A stretch of 64,000 nt of DNA, taken from Clostridiales bacterium. GTDB lineage: Bacteria; Bacillota; Clostridia; Oscillospirales; Acutalibacteraceae. Below are positions 8,926 through 16,958 of the stretch, one piece after another; the first letter of the stretch is position 1; each line of letters starts with the position of its first letter. Made by a program: the position numbers and the translations under genes. The DNA is taken from NCBI GenBank assembly GCA_024690965.1, contig JAILOG010000013.1:91125-155124 (forward strand), written 5' to 3'. The notes beneath the pieces are model-generated. The model had not been told where the DNA came from and did no database searches. It saw nothing but the letters and a program-made list of their open reading frames with translations.

Positions 8926-10506
8926 ATGAAAAAAATAGGAAATTTTATTGTCAGAACAGTAGACTATGTTTTTTTCGGATTAATGATACTTATACTGACA
9001 GCGGCTATACTTGTATTCAGTGAGACCATTACATCAGGCGCAATGAAATATGTAATAGCTATGTTCACGGCATTGTTCGCCTGCTTTTTTGTCGTTTTCG
9101 GAAATACTTTAATTTTGGGACTTAAACGATTTATTGGAAAAATCAGTAACATTCCTGTAAAACGTATGTGCATTATCATTTTTGCCTCAGTTTTGATTAC
9201 AAAAGTATTCTTTGTGTTTTTATTTGATAATGACATTTCCCGACATCCCGATATGGCAACATACAAATCGTTTGCTTATCAGCTCGCAAACAGGGGCGAG
9301 ATCACAGAGTACGTATATTCGGCGTACAAGTGGAAATATGAAGTTATTTATGGTTTGTTTTTATCTCCCGCCGTTAAGCTTTTCGGAGATGACTCGAAGG
9401 TTTTGCTTACATATTTATCTTTTGTTTTTGCAGTTGCCTGTGTTCTGATCTTTGATATAATACGCGATTATATTGGAAAAGATAAAGCCTTTACAGCGAT
9501 AATACTTTTTAACTTATTGCCCGCAGGATTATTTGAGACTCAGATTCTTGTTCACGAAACAGCGCTTTTGTTTTTCTACATACTTTCTTTTTGGCTTTTA
9601 ACAAAGGCGGCAAACAGTAAATACAATACTGTTATAAGAGCGCTTGCGCTTATTGCTTCCGCAGTGCTTATTGCGTTCGGTAATAAGATAAACAAGGGCG
9701 GAACAGTAGTTATCATTTCTTATGCTATTTATATATTTGTAAACTTCTGCAAAGATAAATTTAGTTTTGCAAGTTTTACAAAAGCTGCTTTTGCGATAGT
9801 TTGCTATATTTTGTGCTTTTATATTATTTCTAATCTATGCGTTGCTTTTGTAAAAAATGTTGTAAAGTTAGACGAACATGATAAAGAAAGAATCAGTCAG
9901 ATCCAAAGGAATGCTGTGCCGTATGGTTGGAGTATATATTTAGGCGCAAATTTGGAAACCCCGGGGTTGTGGAACGGAGAAGATTCAAATGTTTATTCTC
10001 AATATCAAAATATGGAAAACAGGGAAGAAGCGAAGCAATATCAACTTAACCTTATAAACGAAAGGTTGGAGCCTTTCATACAGAATCCTTTGATAATACC
10101 TTCACATTTGTTTAAAAAGCTTAAAACACTGTGGGGAGCGCAATTGTTACCGTTCGATTATGGTCTTGGAAATGATGTTAACGAGTTCGTTCTAAACGGA
10201 ATGCACGGAATTATATATAAAACTATTTGGCTTGTGAGCAATTTGTCGTACATATTATTGTGTGCGATACTGGTTTTCTCTCATAAACGTCACAACACTG
10301 AAAGAGTGATGGGATTCTATTCACCTGTTACACAGTTTAAGATGATGATAGTAGGATTAACAGGCGCGTTGATATTATTTGAAGTAACGCCCAAATATGT
10401 AAGCTATTTGCAGATGATACTGTTTGTTATTATGGCGTTTGGATTAAGCGATTTTACGGATAATTCTAAACGTATAAAGAATAAGCTTATTGGCAATTTA
10501 AAATAG
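8926..10506 (+). CDS. Multispanning GT-C type glycosyltransferase-like membrane protein
   Basis: 526 residues with about 11-12 predicted membrane helices. After helix 3 comes an extracytoplasmic loop with acidic residues (FDNDISRHPDMATYKSFAYQ, residues about 105-124), which is where PMT/ArnT/GT39 family enzymes hold their catalytic Asp, and a helix with LVHETALLFFY. GT39-like proteins move sugar from a polyprenyl-phosphate donor onto an envelope acceptor on the outer face of the membrane. Acceptor and sugar cannot be read from sequence. It begins the envelope region that continues with an acyltransferase and a flippase. Base composition is more AT-rich than in leuS, compatible with horizontal acquisition. 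GGGGAG precedes the ATG. Confidence 0.65.
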   Translation: MKKIGNFIVRTVDYVFFGLMILILTAAILVFSETITSGAMKYVIAMFTALFACFFVVFGNTLILGLKRFIGKISNIPVKRMCIIIFASVLITKVFFVFLFDNDISRHPDMATYKSFAYQLANRGEITEYVYSAYKWKYEVIYGLFLSPAVKLFGDDSKVLLTYLSFVFAVACVLIFDIIRDYIGKDKAFTAIILFNLLPAGLFETQILVHETALLFFYILSFWLLTKAANSKYNTVIRALALIASAVLIAFGNKINKGGTVVIISYAIYIFVNFCKDKFSFASFTKAAFAIVCYILCFYIISNLCVAFVKNVVKLDEHDKERISQIQRNAVPYGWSIYLGANLETPGLWNGEDSNVYSQYQNMENREEAKQYQLNLINERLEPFIQNPLIIPSHLFKKLKTLWGAQLLPFDYGLGNDVNEFVLNGMHGIIYKTIWLVSNLSYILLCAILVFSHKRHNTERVMGFYSPVTQFKMMIVGLTGALILFEVTPKYVSYLQMILFVIMAFGLSDFTDNSKRIKNKLIGNLK

Positions 10507-10602
10507 TTAATTCCTTATGTGTGAATAATGTCCCATACGGAGCATGCGATGTAATTATACCGACATTTAAAAAATGAGTAAAGTAAATATCGGAGAGCGA
10601 AA

Positions 10603-11679
10603 ATGAATTGTATAAACGATGTTATTTGTTTTGATAAGAGGCAAACTAATATTGCTAAAGGGATAGCCGTTCTACTGCTGTTATGGCACCATGTTTTTTA
10701 CAATAACCCTAATAATTACGAATTATTTTCTTCTTTAATGAGTGTAAATGGCATCCCCATAGAATCATTGATTTCCGATTTTTGCAAAGTTTGCGTTGCC
10801 ATTTTTTTAATATTGAGTGGATATGGACTTTGCAAAAGCTATGAATCATTTTCAAAAAGCTATGGGCGTGTTTTTAAGGATAAATCCATTTTGAAAGCAA
10901 GATTCGGTTTTGCAATTAATCATCTCTTAAAACTTATGTTTTCTTTTTGGTTTGTTTATCTTGTTTTTGTGCCGTTAAGCATTTGGTTCGGTACACCGTT
11001 TTGGAATGTTTACAATGATAACATTTTATTTGGAGTTTTGGATTTTTTAGGGTTGTCGGCTTTGTTCGGAACACCAACAATTAATTCAACATGGTGGTTC
11101 ATGGGAGTTATTATTGTCTATTATTTATTATTTCCGTTGTTGATGAAGTTGCTGGATTATTGCGGGGAAATTCTTGTAGCTATTAGCGCTTGTTTATTGT
11201 TTGTGCCTGTATTTTATGCGTTGCCTAATCAGTTGTCAACGTGGATTTTACCGTTTACTGCGGGAATGTATTTTTCAAAAAACAACTTATTTGAAAAGTG
11301 TGACGTTAGAATTAATAATGTCTTTCAAAAGTGTATATTTGTATTTTTGGGAATTATAAGCACTGCGTTAATGCGATACATTAATGCCGGTTTTGACACT
11401 TTATTTGCTTTTGCTGTCATCATAGGGTGTTATTTTTTACTATCAAAAATGATGTTTATTAATGTACTGTTAGAACATCTGGGAAAATACAGCGGAGCAA
11501 TATTTATGTTTCATACGTTTATTTACAGCTATTATTTTAAGAACTTTATATATTCCTTCAAGTACGCTCCCTTAATATTTCTTATTATGGTTTTGTTATG
11601 TTATGTCATTGCAGTGGGATTGGAATGGCTGAAGAAACTTACAAGATATGATAAGCTTATAAATAGAATAGCAAGATAA
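10603..11679 (+). CDS. Acyltransferase 3 family membrane protein
   Basis: 358 residues, about ten membrane helices, matching Pfam PF01757 (OafA/NodX/WecH type). The N-terminal helix carries the family's essential His (AVLLLLWHHVFYN, residues about 21-33), and the second conserved region has ILSGYGLCKSY. These enzymes transfer O-acetyl or similar groups onto envelope polysaccharides. The gene is strikingly AT-rich, with heavy TTT/TTA/AAT codon use, unlike leuS or rpoB, suggesting recent transfer. GGAGAG lies just before the ATG, and a strong terminator follows at 11717. Confidence 0.85.
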   Translation: MNCINDVICFDKRQTNIAKGIAVLLLLWHHVFYNNPNNYELFSSLMSVNGIPIESLISDFCKVCVAIFLILSGYGLCKSYESFSKSYGRVFKDKSILKARFGFAINHLLKLMFSFWFVYLVFVPLSIWFGTPFWNVYNDNILFGVLDFLGLSALFGTPTINSTWWFMGVIIVYYLLFPLLMKLLDYCGEILVAISACLLFVPVFYALPNQLSTWILPFTAGMYFSKNNLFEKCDVRINNVFQKCIFVFLGIISTALMRYINAGFDTLFAFAVIIGCYFLLSKMMFINVLLEHLGKYSGAIFMFHTFIYSYYFKNFIYSFKYAPLIFLIMVLLCYVIAVGLEWLKKLTRYDKLINRIAR

Positions 11680-11716
11680 TAATCTATTATATCAATATCG
11701 ATAATAAAATTTATAC

Positions 11717-11749
11717 AAAAAAGCCTTCTGACAAAGAGGGCTTTTTTAT
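11717..11749 (+). terminator. Strong intrinsic terminator after acyltransferase gene
   Basis: AAAAAAGCCTTCT pairs with AGAGGGCTTTTTT (13-bp stem with one wobble, loop GACAA), ending in a T tract. It separates the GT-C/acyltransferase pair from the flippase transcription unit. Confidence 0.9.
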
Positions 11750-11750
11750 T

Positions 11751-11778
11751 GTAAAAGAAAAATAATGGTAATGTGAAT
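11751..11778 (+). repeat. 28-nt element upstream of flippase promoter, copy 1
   Basis: The first 21 bases (starting GTAAAAGAAAAATAATGG) are identical to 16756-16776, and the following seven differ at two positions. It begins immediately after the terminator and lies 35 bases before the -35 box. Confidence 0.7.
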
Positions 11779-11806
11779 CTATAGAAAAACGAAAAAGTAA
11801 CATTTG

Positions 11807-11835
11807 TTGACAAACATAGATTAAAAATATATAAT
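11807..11835 (+). promoter_or_regulatory. Consensus sigma-A promoter of flippase-murF-ddl unit
   Basis: Perfect TTGACA (11807-11812), exact 17-base spacer, perfect TATAAT (11830-11835). Transcription would begin about 280 bases before the flippase start, giving a long leader. Confidence 0.9.
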
Positions 11836-11841
11836 AAACGG

Positions 11842-12123
11842 GAACGTGTCCTTGGAGTGTAATTTAGGCTTTTCCTTAAACACGTTTCATCTTATTTACG
11901 GGGTATAAGCTACAAAGCTTTTGCTCTGACTTTATAAGATTTAGATATAATCTCAGTAAAGCCTGTATGCAAAACGTATAGCTGTAGAGATAACTTATTA
12001 TTAGAAATAAAATACAGTCTGCAACCTTGTAATGCATAATATCCGCAAACAGAATCAATACTGTGTTTTACGCAAAAAATACGGATGGCATGTCTGCTAC
12101 TGAAAACACGAAGGTGAAAATTA
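11842..12123 (+). promoter_or_regulatory. Long, apparently structured 5' leader of flippase unit
   Basis: About 280 nt without an ORF carrying a convincing ribosome binding site. Possible pairings: AACGTGT with ACACGTT near the 5' end; a nested arm CTTTAtaAGATT with AATCTcagTAAAG; and CTACA with TGTAG enclosing it. It matches no riboswitch class I can recognise. It could be a regulatory leader or simply a long UTR. Confidence 0.45.
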
Positions 12124-13737
12124 GTGTCTAGAACTGCAAATTCAGCAAAAAACATTATAACGTCAAATATTTCGCAAATTCTTCTTATTATTCTCAATTT
12201 TGCTGTCAGAACGGTATTTGTAAGAACTCTGGGAAAAGAGTATCTGGGACTTACCGGGCTGTTTACAAACATATTGACCGTTTTATCTCTTGCAGATATG
12301 GGACTCGGCAGCGCGATAGTTTTTAAGCTATATAAGCCCATTGAAGAAAAAAACGAAAGCAGAGAGATTGCTCTTATTAAGCTATACAGAAAAATGTATA
12401 CCATTATAGGCTTTGTAATTGCGGGTCTGGGTATATGTATTGCTCCGTTTCTAAGGTATATTATCAAGGATTACGATACTTTCGAAAAACTGGGCTTAAA
12501 TGCTGCAGCAGTTCTTCTCCTCTATGTTTTTCAAACTGCGTCTTCATACTGGTTTTTTGCATACAAGCAGTCCATAGTCTTTGCCCATCAAAAAACATAT
12601 ATTCTCACCATCAGAGGATATGTGATCTCAATTATAAGTGCTGTGGTGCAAATAATAGTGCTGCTACTATGGAATAATTTCCTTGTAAACACATTTATAG
12701 CATACACTGTAATTGTTATTTTGTTCGTAATTATTCAAAATCTTGTTTATGCCAAAACAGCAGACAGGTATTTTCCTTATTTAAAAAAGAAAACCGATGA
12801 AAAAATTACAAGAGACGAAATAAAAGAAATACTAAAAGACTGCGGAGCTCTTTTCCTTTACAGAGCAAACTCAGCCGTTATCAGTGCTACAGATAATATA
12901 GCTCTTTCAGCAATGGTCAATCTTGCCACAGTGGGCATATACTCAAATTACTACCTGATTTATACAAATATAAGAAATCTTCTTTTTAAAGTAATGAATT
13001 CTATCGGCGCATCAATCGGCAGTATTCATGCCACGGGTAACCTTGAATGGAAAAGAACCGTTTTTAAAACCGTGAATTTTGCAACGATTCTTCTTTTCGG
13101 CATTTTTTCCGTTCCGTTGGCGGTTGTCGGTGATGAATTTATCATGCTTTGGCTGGGAAATAGCTTTGTGATTAAAACTCCCGTTTCGCTTTTTGGTTTT
13201 GGCTTTAATCTTTCTGTTTCAGTTTTGATAGGAATTGAGCTATTTCTTGTAGGTATTGCGGTCTTTCTTGAAAGGTTTAGAAACAGCTTCGGCCTTTTCA
13301 GACAGTTAAAATTCCGTCCGATTCTCAGTGCATTAATAAATCTTACCCTCACAATAGTTCTTATACCTTATATTGGTGTTGCAGGTACGGTTCTCAGCAC
13401 AATTGCCGCTTATATGTTGACTAACTGTATTTTAGACCCTATTATAATAATCAAAAAAGAGTTGTATATTTCCATTAAAGGTTATTTTGCTACAAATTTA
13501 ATCTATGCCGCTGTCACAGCAGGCGCTTTTGTCCTGTCCAAATTTATCTGCGGATTCATTGTCGGAGATGGAATACTGTTCTTTATTATTCATGGTATTG
13601 TTTGTGTAATAACGACCGTCTTTGTATATCTTATTTGCTTTGGCAGGACACGGGCAATGAGATCTCTTCTTACTTTTTTGCCCGGAAACAGGCTGAAAAA
13701 GCTTGCATATAAAATACTTATGATAAAAGAGCTCTGA
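12124..13737 (+). CDS. MOP-superfamily polysaccharide flippase (Wzx-like)
   Basis: 537 residues with about 12-14 membrane helices. It starts with the typical amphipathic N-terminus and first helix (SNISQILLIILNFAVRTVFV), followed by GLTGLFTNILTVLSLADMGLGSAI, which is characteristic of the polysaccharide biosynthesis (PST) branch. Such proteins flip undecaprenyl-linked oligosaccharide to the outer face. The start is GTG with AAGGTGA seven bases upstream. With the MurF-like and Ddl-like genes that follow it appears to form one transcription unit from the promoter at 11807. Substrate unknown. Confidence 0.88.
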   Translation: MSRTANSAKNIITSNISQILLIILNFAVRTVFVRTLGKEYLGLTGLFTNILTVLSLADMGLGSAIVFKLYKPIEEKNESREIALIKLYRKMYTIIGFVIAGLGICIAPFLRYIIKDYDTFEKLGLNAAAVLLLYVFQTASSYWFFAYKQSIVFAHQKTYILTIRGYVISIISAVVQIIVLLLWNNFLVNTFIAYTVIVILFVIIQNLVYAKTADRYFPYLKKKTDEKITRDEIKEILKDCGALFLYRANSAVISATDNIALSAMVNLATVGIYSNYYLIYTNIRNLLFKVMNSIGASIGSIHATGNLEWKRTVFKTVNFATILLFGIFSVPLAVVGDEFIMLWLGNSFVIKTPVSLFGFGFNLSVSVLIGIELFLVGIAVFLERFRNSFGLFRQLKFRPILSALINLTLTIVLIPYIGVAGTVLSTIAAYMLTNCILDPIIIIKKELYISIKGYFATNLIYAAVTAGAFVLSKFICGFIVGDGILFFIIHGIVCVITTVFVYLICFGRTRAMRSLLTFLPGNRLKKLAYKILMIKEL

Positions 13738-13824
13738 TGTGAGGTTTATAACCGGTTATCATAAAAAACATTATTACATTTGCAGTTTGCTGCAGCAAAT
13801 CAACTTGTTGAAAGAAGGAGAATA

Positions 13825-15441
13825 ATGCAAATCAAATATGACAAAAAACGCTTTAAACAAGCGGAGCGTTATTTAAAAAGCAGAAAACGAATTAATAATG
13901 CTGTCTTTTTCAAGAAATTAAAGCCCTCATATTATTTCACGGCATATGACATTTGCGAAATATTGAACATTTCACCGTTAACAGTTAAAAACATTGATAA
14001 GCTGGGTACATTTTCCGGAATTGCCCCTGCTACGTATTTGTTTTCCGAAGGGTGTCTGCTTGCTGTCAAACTGAATACGGACCGTCCCCAAAAGCACAAA
14101 ATTAATTATGAAATATTTGAAGGGTTGCACAGGAAAGAGTTTTTTCAAAAAATAAAGGCAGACGGGAGTGACCTGTCGAATCACGAACGGATTCAGGCTA
14201 TTGCCGATTTATGTTACAAGCAAAATGTCAAAGCATTTTTAACTACAGAGCAAATCGGCGATTATCCGTGCTTTATTGTTGATAATGTATGCGATGCCCT
14301 TTACGACATATTTTTGAGTATAAGAGATTCTCTGAATAATTTAAAGAGATGTGTTTGCGTTACGGGGAGCATCGGAAAAACCACTACTAAATCAATGGTT
14401 GAGTGTATATACAAGAACGAATGTTTTACATATGCCAACCGTCGCAACAATAACACGATAAACGGTGCAATGAGCGCACTTCAGTACGCACCGCATAATA
14501 CGGAATGCTATATACAGGAAATCCATGAAGGTACTCCCGGATCTTGTCAGGCGATGTCATATCTGGTAAAGCCTAACATTGCTGTAATTACAAATATTGG
14601 ATTTTCGCATTTAAGTGCGTTTAAGAGCAAAGATGAACTCGTTTCGGAGTTTGCGGACATTACACGCGGAATGCCGGATGACGGCGTTGTGGTTATAAAT
14701 GGTGACGATGAAAACCTTAAGAATATAAACTGGAACAGAAGAGTCGTTACCGTAGCATTCAATAACCCCCATGCGGATTACAGAGCAGAAAATATTGTAT
14801 CAACAAAGGACAGCGTCACATTTGAAGCTGTTCACGGTACAAAAAGGACAAGCGTTAAACTATACTCTCCGGGTAAACACAATGTTATTGATGCTCTGCT
14901 TGCTTTTGCTGCAGCGGATACAGACGGAGTACCAACTAAAAAGATAGTTGAAGGACTCGGAAATTACAGACCTGAGGGCGTACGGCAAAACATACTTAAT
15001 GTTAGCGGCGTTACACTTATGCTCGATTGTTATAACGCAGCACCTGATTCTATGAAATCAGCCGTTGACACACTGATGGAATTGGAGTGTAAGCACGGTC
15101 ACAAGAGGATAGCAATAATAGGTGATATGAACGAATTGGGTGATGACTCAGATAATTTACATGCCGAAACAGGTGAGTATATTGCAAAATCGGGAATAGA
15201 CACACTTATTGTTTATGGTACAAAATGCGATGCTTATTTAAATCGCATTAAAGACTGCAACATTGAAATATACAAGACAGACAACAGAAACGAGCTTGTT
15301 AAATATATGCGAAAGCACGTACACAGAGGCGATGTTCTGCTTGTAAAATCGAGTCATTCTTTGTATCTTGCCAACATAGTTTCAAAGCGGTTCCCGTTCT
15401 CGCTTAGTCTGTTTAAGGCGAGAATACAGAGCCTTGAGTAA
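13825..15441 (+). CDS. MurF-like Mur ligase with altered catalytic site
   Basis: 538 residues, longer than usual MurF (about 450) because about 178 residues precede the P-loop. That N-terminal part starts with a very basic segment and contains a diverged substrate domain (residues about 35-165). The central ATPase domain has the P-loop GSIGKTTTK (181-189), NNNTINGAMSAL (208-219), an acidic stretch YIQEIHEGTPG, and ITNIGFSHLSAF. The C-terminal domain has LDCYNAAPDS and IGDMNELGDDS, as in MurF. Canonical MurF adds D-Ala-D-Ala to UDP-MurNAc-tripeptide. Here the position normally held by the carbamylated Lys (AK-x-E) reads EFADI, with Phe276. AAGGAG precedes the ATG at 13825; an earlier in-frame start lacks a binding site. 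Probably a paralogue acting with the adjacent Ddl-like enzyme, not the housekeeping MurF. Confidence 0.8.
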   Translation: MQIKYDKKRFKQAERYLKSRKRINNAVFFKKLKPSYYFTAYDICEILNISPLTVKNIDKLGTFSGIAPATYLFSEGCLLAVKLNTDRPQKHKINYEIFEGLHRKEFFQKIKADGSDLSNHERIQAIADLCYKQNVKAFLTTEQIGDYPCFIVDNVCDALYDIFLSIRDSLNNLKRCVCVTGSIGKTTTKSMVECIYKNECFTYANRRNNNTINGAMSALQYAPHNTECYIQEIHEGTPGSCQAMSYLVKPNIAVITNIGFSHLSAFKSKDELVSEFADITRGMPDDGVVVINGDDENLKNINWNRRVVTVAFNNPHADYRAENIVSTKDSVTFEAVHGTKRTSVKLYSPGKHNVIDALLAFAAADTDGVPTKKIVEGLGNYRPEGVRQNILNVSGVTLMLDCYNAAPDSMKSAVDTLMELECKHGHKRIAIIGDMNELGDDSDNLHAETGEYIAKSGIDTLIVYGTKCDAYLNRIKDCNIEIYKTDNRNELVKYMRKHVHRGDVLLVKSSHSLYLANIVSKRFPFSLSLFKARIQSLE

Positions 15442-15469
15442 CGTAAAATAAAAAGAGAGTGGTATTATT

Positions 15470-16549
15470 ATGATAAATTTAGCAATAGTATTTGGAAGTC
15501 TTTCCTCTGAACATGATGTTTCATGCGTTTCGGTATCAAATATTTTAAAGAATTTAAACAAAGGTAAATACAATGTCTTGAAAATAGGAATTACAAAAAA
15601 AGGCGAATGGTTTTTGACAGAAGCCGACACTGCCCACATCGCGGACGGTTCTTGGAAAAACCTTGAGACCAATATTCCTGTTTCCCTTTCATCAAGCAGA
15701 GCAAACAGAGGAATCATAGAAATAGGCGGTAAAGGGAGAGTATTTCCCGTTGACTGTGTATGGCCAGTTCTTTTGGGCAAATACGGTGAAGACGGGACAA
15801 TTCAAGGTATCTGCGAAATGGCGGGAATACCGTATGTCGGTCCCGGCGTTTGCGCAAGCGCTGTTTCAATTGACAAATCGTTTACAAAGCTTATAGTAGG
15901 AACCACAAATGTAAAGCAGGCTGATTATTTTCTCACAAATCTTGATAACTACAGCAAAAGCCCGGATTCAACAGTAAATTCCGTTGAATACTATTTCAAC
16001 GGAAAGTATCCCCTTTTTATTAAGCCTGCTTGCGAAGGGTCCTCTATAGGTGTTTTTAAAGTTACAGACAGAAAGATGCTAACAGAATGTCTAAAAAAAG
16101 CTTTTATGTTCGATAAAAAAATCTTAATCGAAGAGGCAATTTTAGGTCGTGAGGTTGAGGTGGCAGTGCTCGGAAACAGTTATCCGAAAGCTTCCTGTGT
16201 AGGAGAAGTTCTTGCTGCCAATGATTTTTATGATTTTGAGGCAAAGTATGAAAATCCGGAATCAAAAACAATTATACCCGCAAACATAAGCGAAAATGCC
16301 TCAAATAAGCTAAGAGAAGCCGCTATAACAATTTATAAAGCAATAGAGTGCAAAGGTCTTTCAAGAGTTGACTTTTTCCTTTTGGAAAACGATGAAATAA
16401 TCTTTAATGAAATAAACACCCTTCCGGGCTTTACCGATATCAGTATGTATCCAAAGCTTTGGGAAGCAACGGGCATTCCTTATTCTGCGCTTCTTGACAA
16501 GTTGGTTGAGCTTGCATTTGCATCTTTCGCAGATTCAATTGATACGTAA
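15470..16549 (+). CDS. D-alanine-D-alanine ligase family protein (variant active site)
   Basis: 359 residues, ATP-grasp fold. Family landmarks: FGSLSSEHDVS near residues 9-18; YGEDGTIQG 105-113; the serine loop EGSSIGV 189-195; the omega-loop FYDFEAKY 253-260 with Lys259 and Tyr260, as in D-Ala-specific ligases; Arg299 and Asp301 in LSRVDF; and Glu314 and Asn316 in FNEINT, binding Mg. The usual LHG ahead of the GEDG motif reads LLG, with Leu102 replacing the His that helps position the second amino acid. The enzyme would ligate two amino acids or hydroxy acids, but specificity cannot be fixed from sequence. It sits 28 bases after the MurF-like gene. This could be a van-like variant, a second Ddl, or a ligase for an envelope polymer. 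Confidence 0.82.
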   Translation: MINLAIVFGSLSSEHDVSCVSVSNILKNLNKGKYNVLKIGITKKGEWFLTEADTAHIADGSWKNLETNIPVSLSSSRANRGIIEIGGKGRVFPVDCVWPVLLGKYGEDGTIQGICEMAGIPYVGPGVCASAVSIDKSFTKLIVGTTNVKQADYFLTNLDNYSKSPDSTVNSVEYYFNGKYPLFIKPACEGSSIGVFKVTDRKMLTECLKKAFMFDKKILIEEAILGREVEVAVLGNSYPKASCVGEVLAANDFYDFEAKYENPESKTIIPANISENASNKLREAAITIYKAIECKGLSRVDFFLLENDEIIFNEINTLPGFTDISMYPKLWEATGIPYSALLDKLVELAFASFADSIDT

Positions 16550-16675
16550 GCTTTATACCTGATTATTAAAACGAAAGAGTGGTTTTATTCATTAATGCGT
16601 TGTATCCTCAGTTTTTTGAGTTCATTTTAAAAGCTTAGGCTTTGATAGCAAGTTATTATATTTAATTTTTAATTT

Positions 16676-16722
16676 AAAAAGTTCAGTCGGCTGTTTTTCG
16701 GCCTTCTGAGCTTTTTTGCTGT
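16676..16722 (+). terminator. Terminator after ddl-like gene
   Basis: AAAAAGTTCAGTCGGC pairs imperfectly with GCCTTCTGAGCTTTTTT (16701-16717), followed by a further T-rich run. It lies about 125 bases beyond the ligase stop codon. Confidence 0.75.
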
Positions 16723-16755
16723 TTTGCAATATTATTATGCATATGTTATATATCC

Positions 16756-16783
16756 GTAAAAGAAAAATAATGGTAACGTAAAT
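16756..16783 (+). repeat. 28-nt element upstream of PP2C-kinase promoter, copy 2
   Basis: Second copy of the element at 11751-11778, ending 13 bases before the full-length identity breaks at the -35 region of the next promoter. Together the two copies flank the flippase-murF-ddl block as direct repeats about 5 kb apart. Confidence 0.7.
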
Positions 16784-16789
16784 AATTGT

Positions 16790-16818
16790 TTGACTTTTTA
16801 TTACAATGAGTCTATAAT
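16790..16818 (+). promoter_or_regulatory. Sigma-A promoter of phosphatase-kinase-surface protein operon
   Basis: TTGACT (16790-16795), 17-base spacer, TATAAT (16813-16818). The leader of about 140 nt ends in a hairpin (TTTCACC with GGTGAAA) whose 3' arm overlaps the only Shine-Dalgarno-like bases before the PP2C start, so translation might be controlled. Confidence 0.85.
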
Positions 16819-16958
16819 ACAATTAATATTATATATTTGTAATATGGTATATGTATGCTCACAAGTGTCGCTTGATTTAAATGTTACATTTGTTTTATTA
16901 ATCCGAGGAAAGGAATTTCACCGGCAAAAACAGGACTGCAGGTGAAAACGGTGCTTTT

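Noticed and set aside
11910..12467. Minus-strand open frame overlapping the flippase leader and start
   Set aside because: No ribosome binding site, and it overlaps the clearly coding flippase in another frame.
15470..16549. Vancomycin-resistance (van) operon
   Set aside because: No vanX/vanY/vanT, vanH or vanRS homologue accompanies the ligase in the window, and the omega-loop is of D-Ala type, so a resistance label is not supported.
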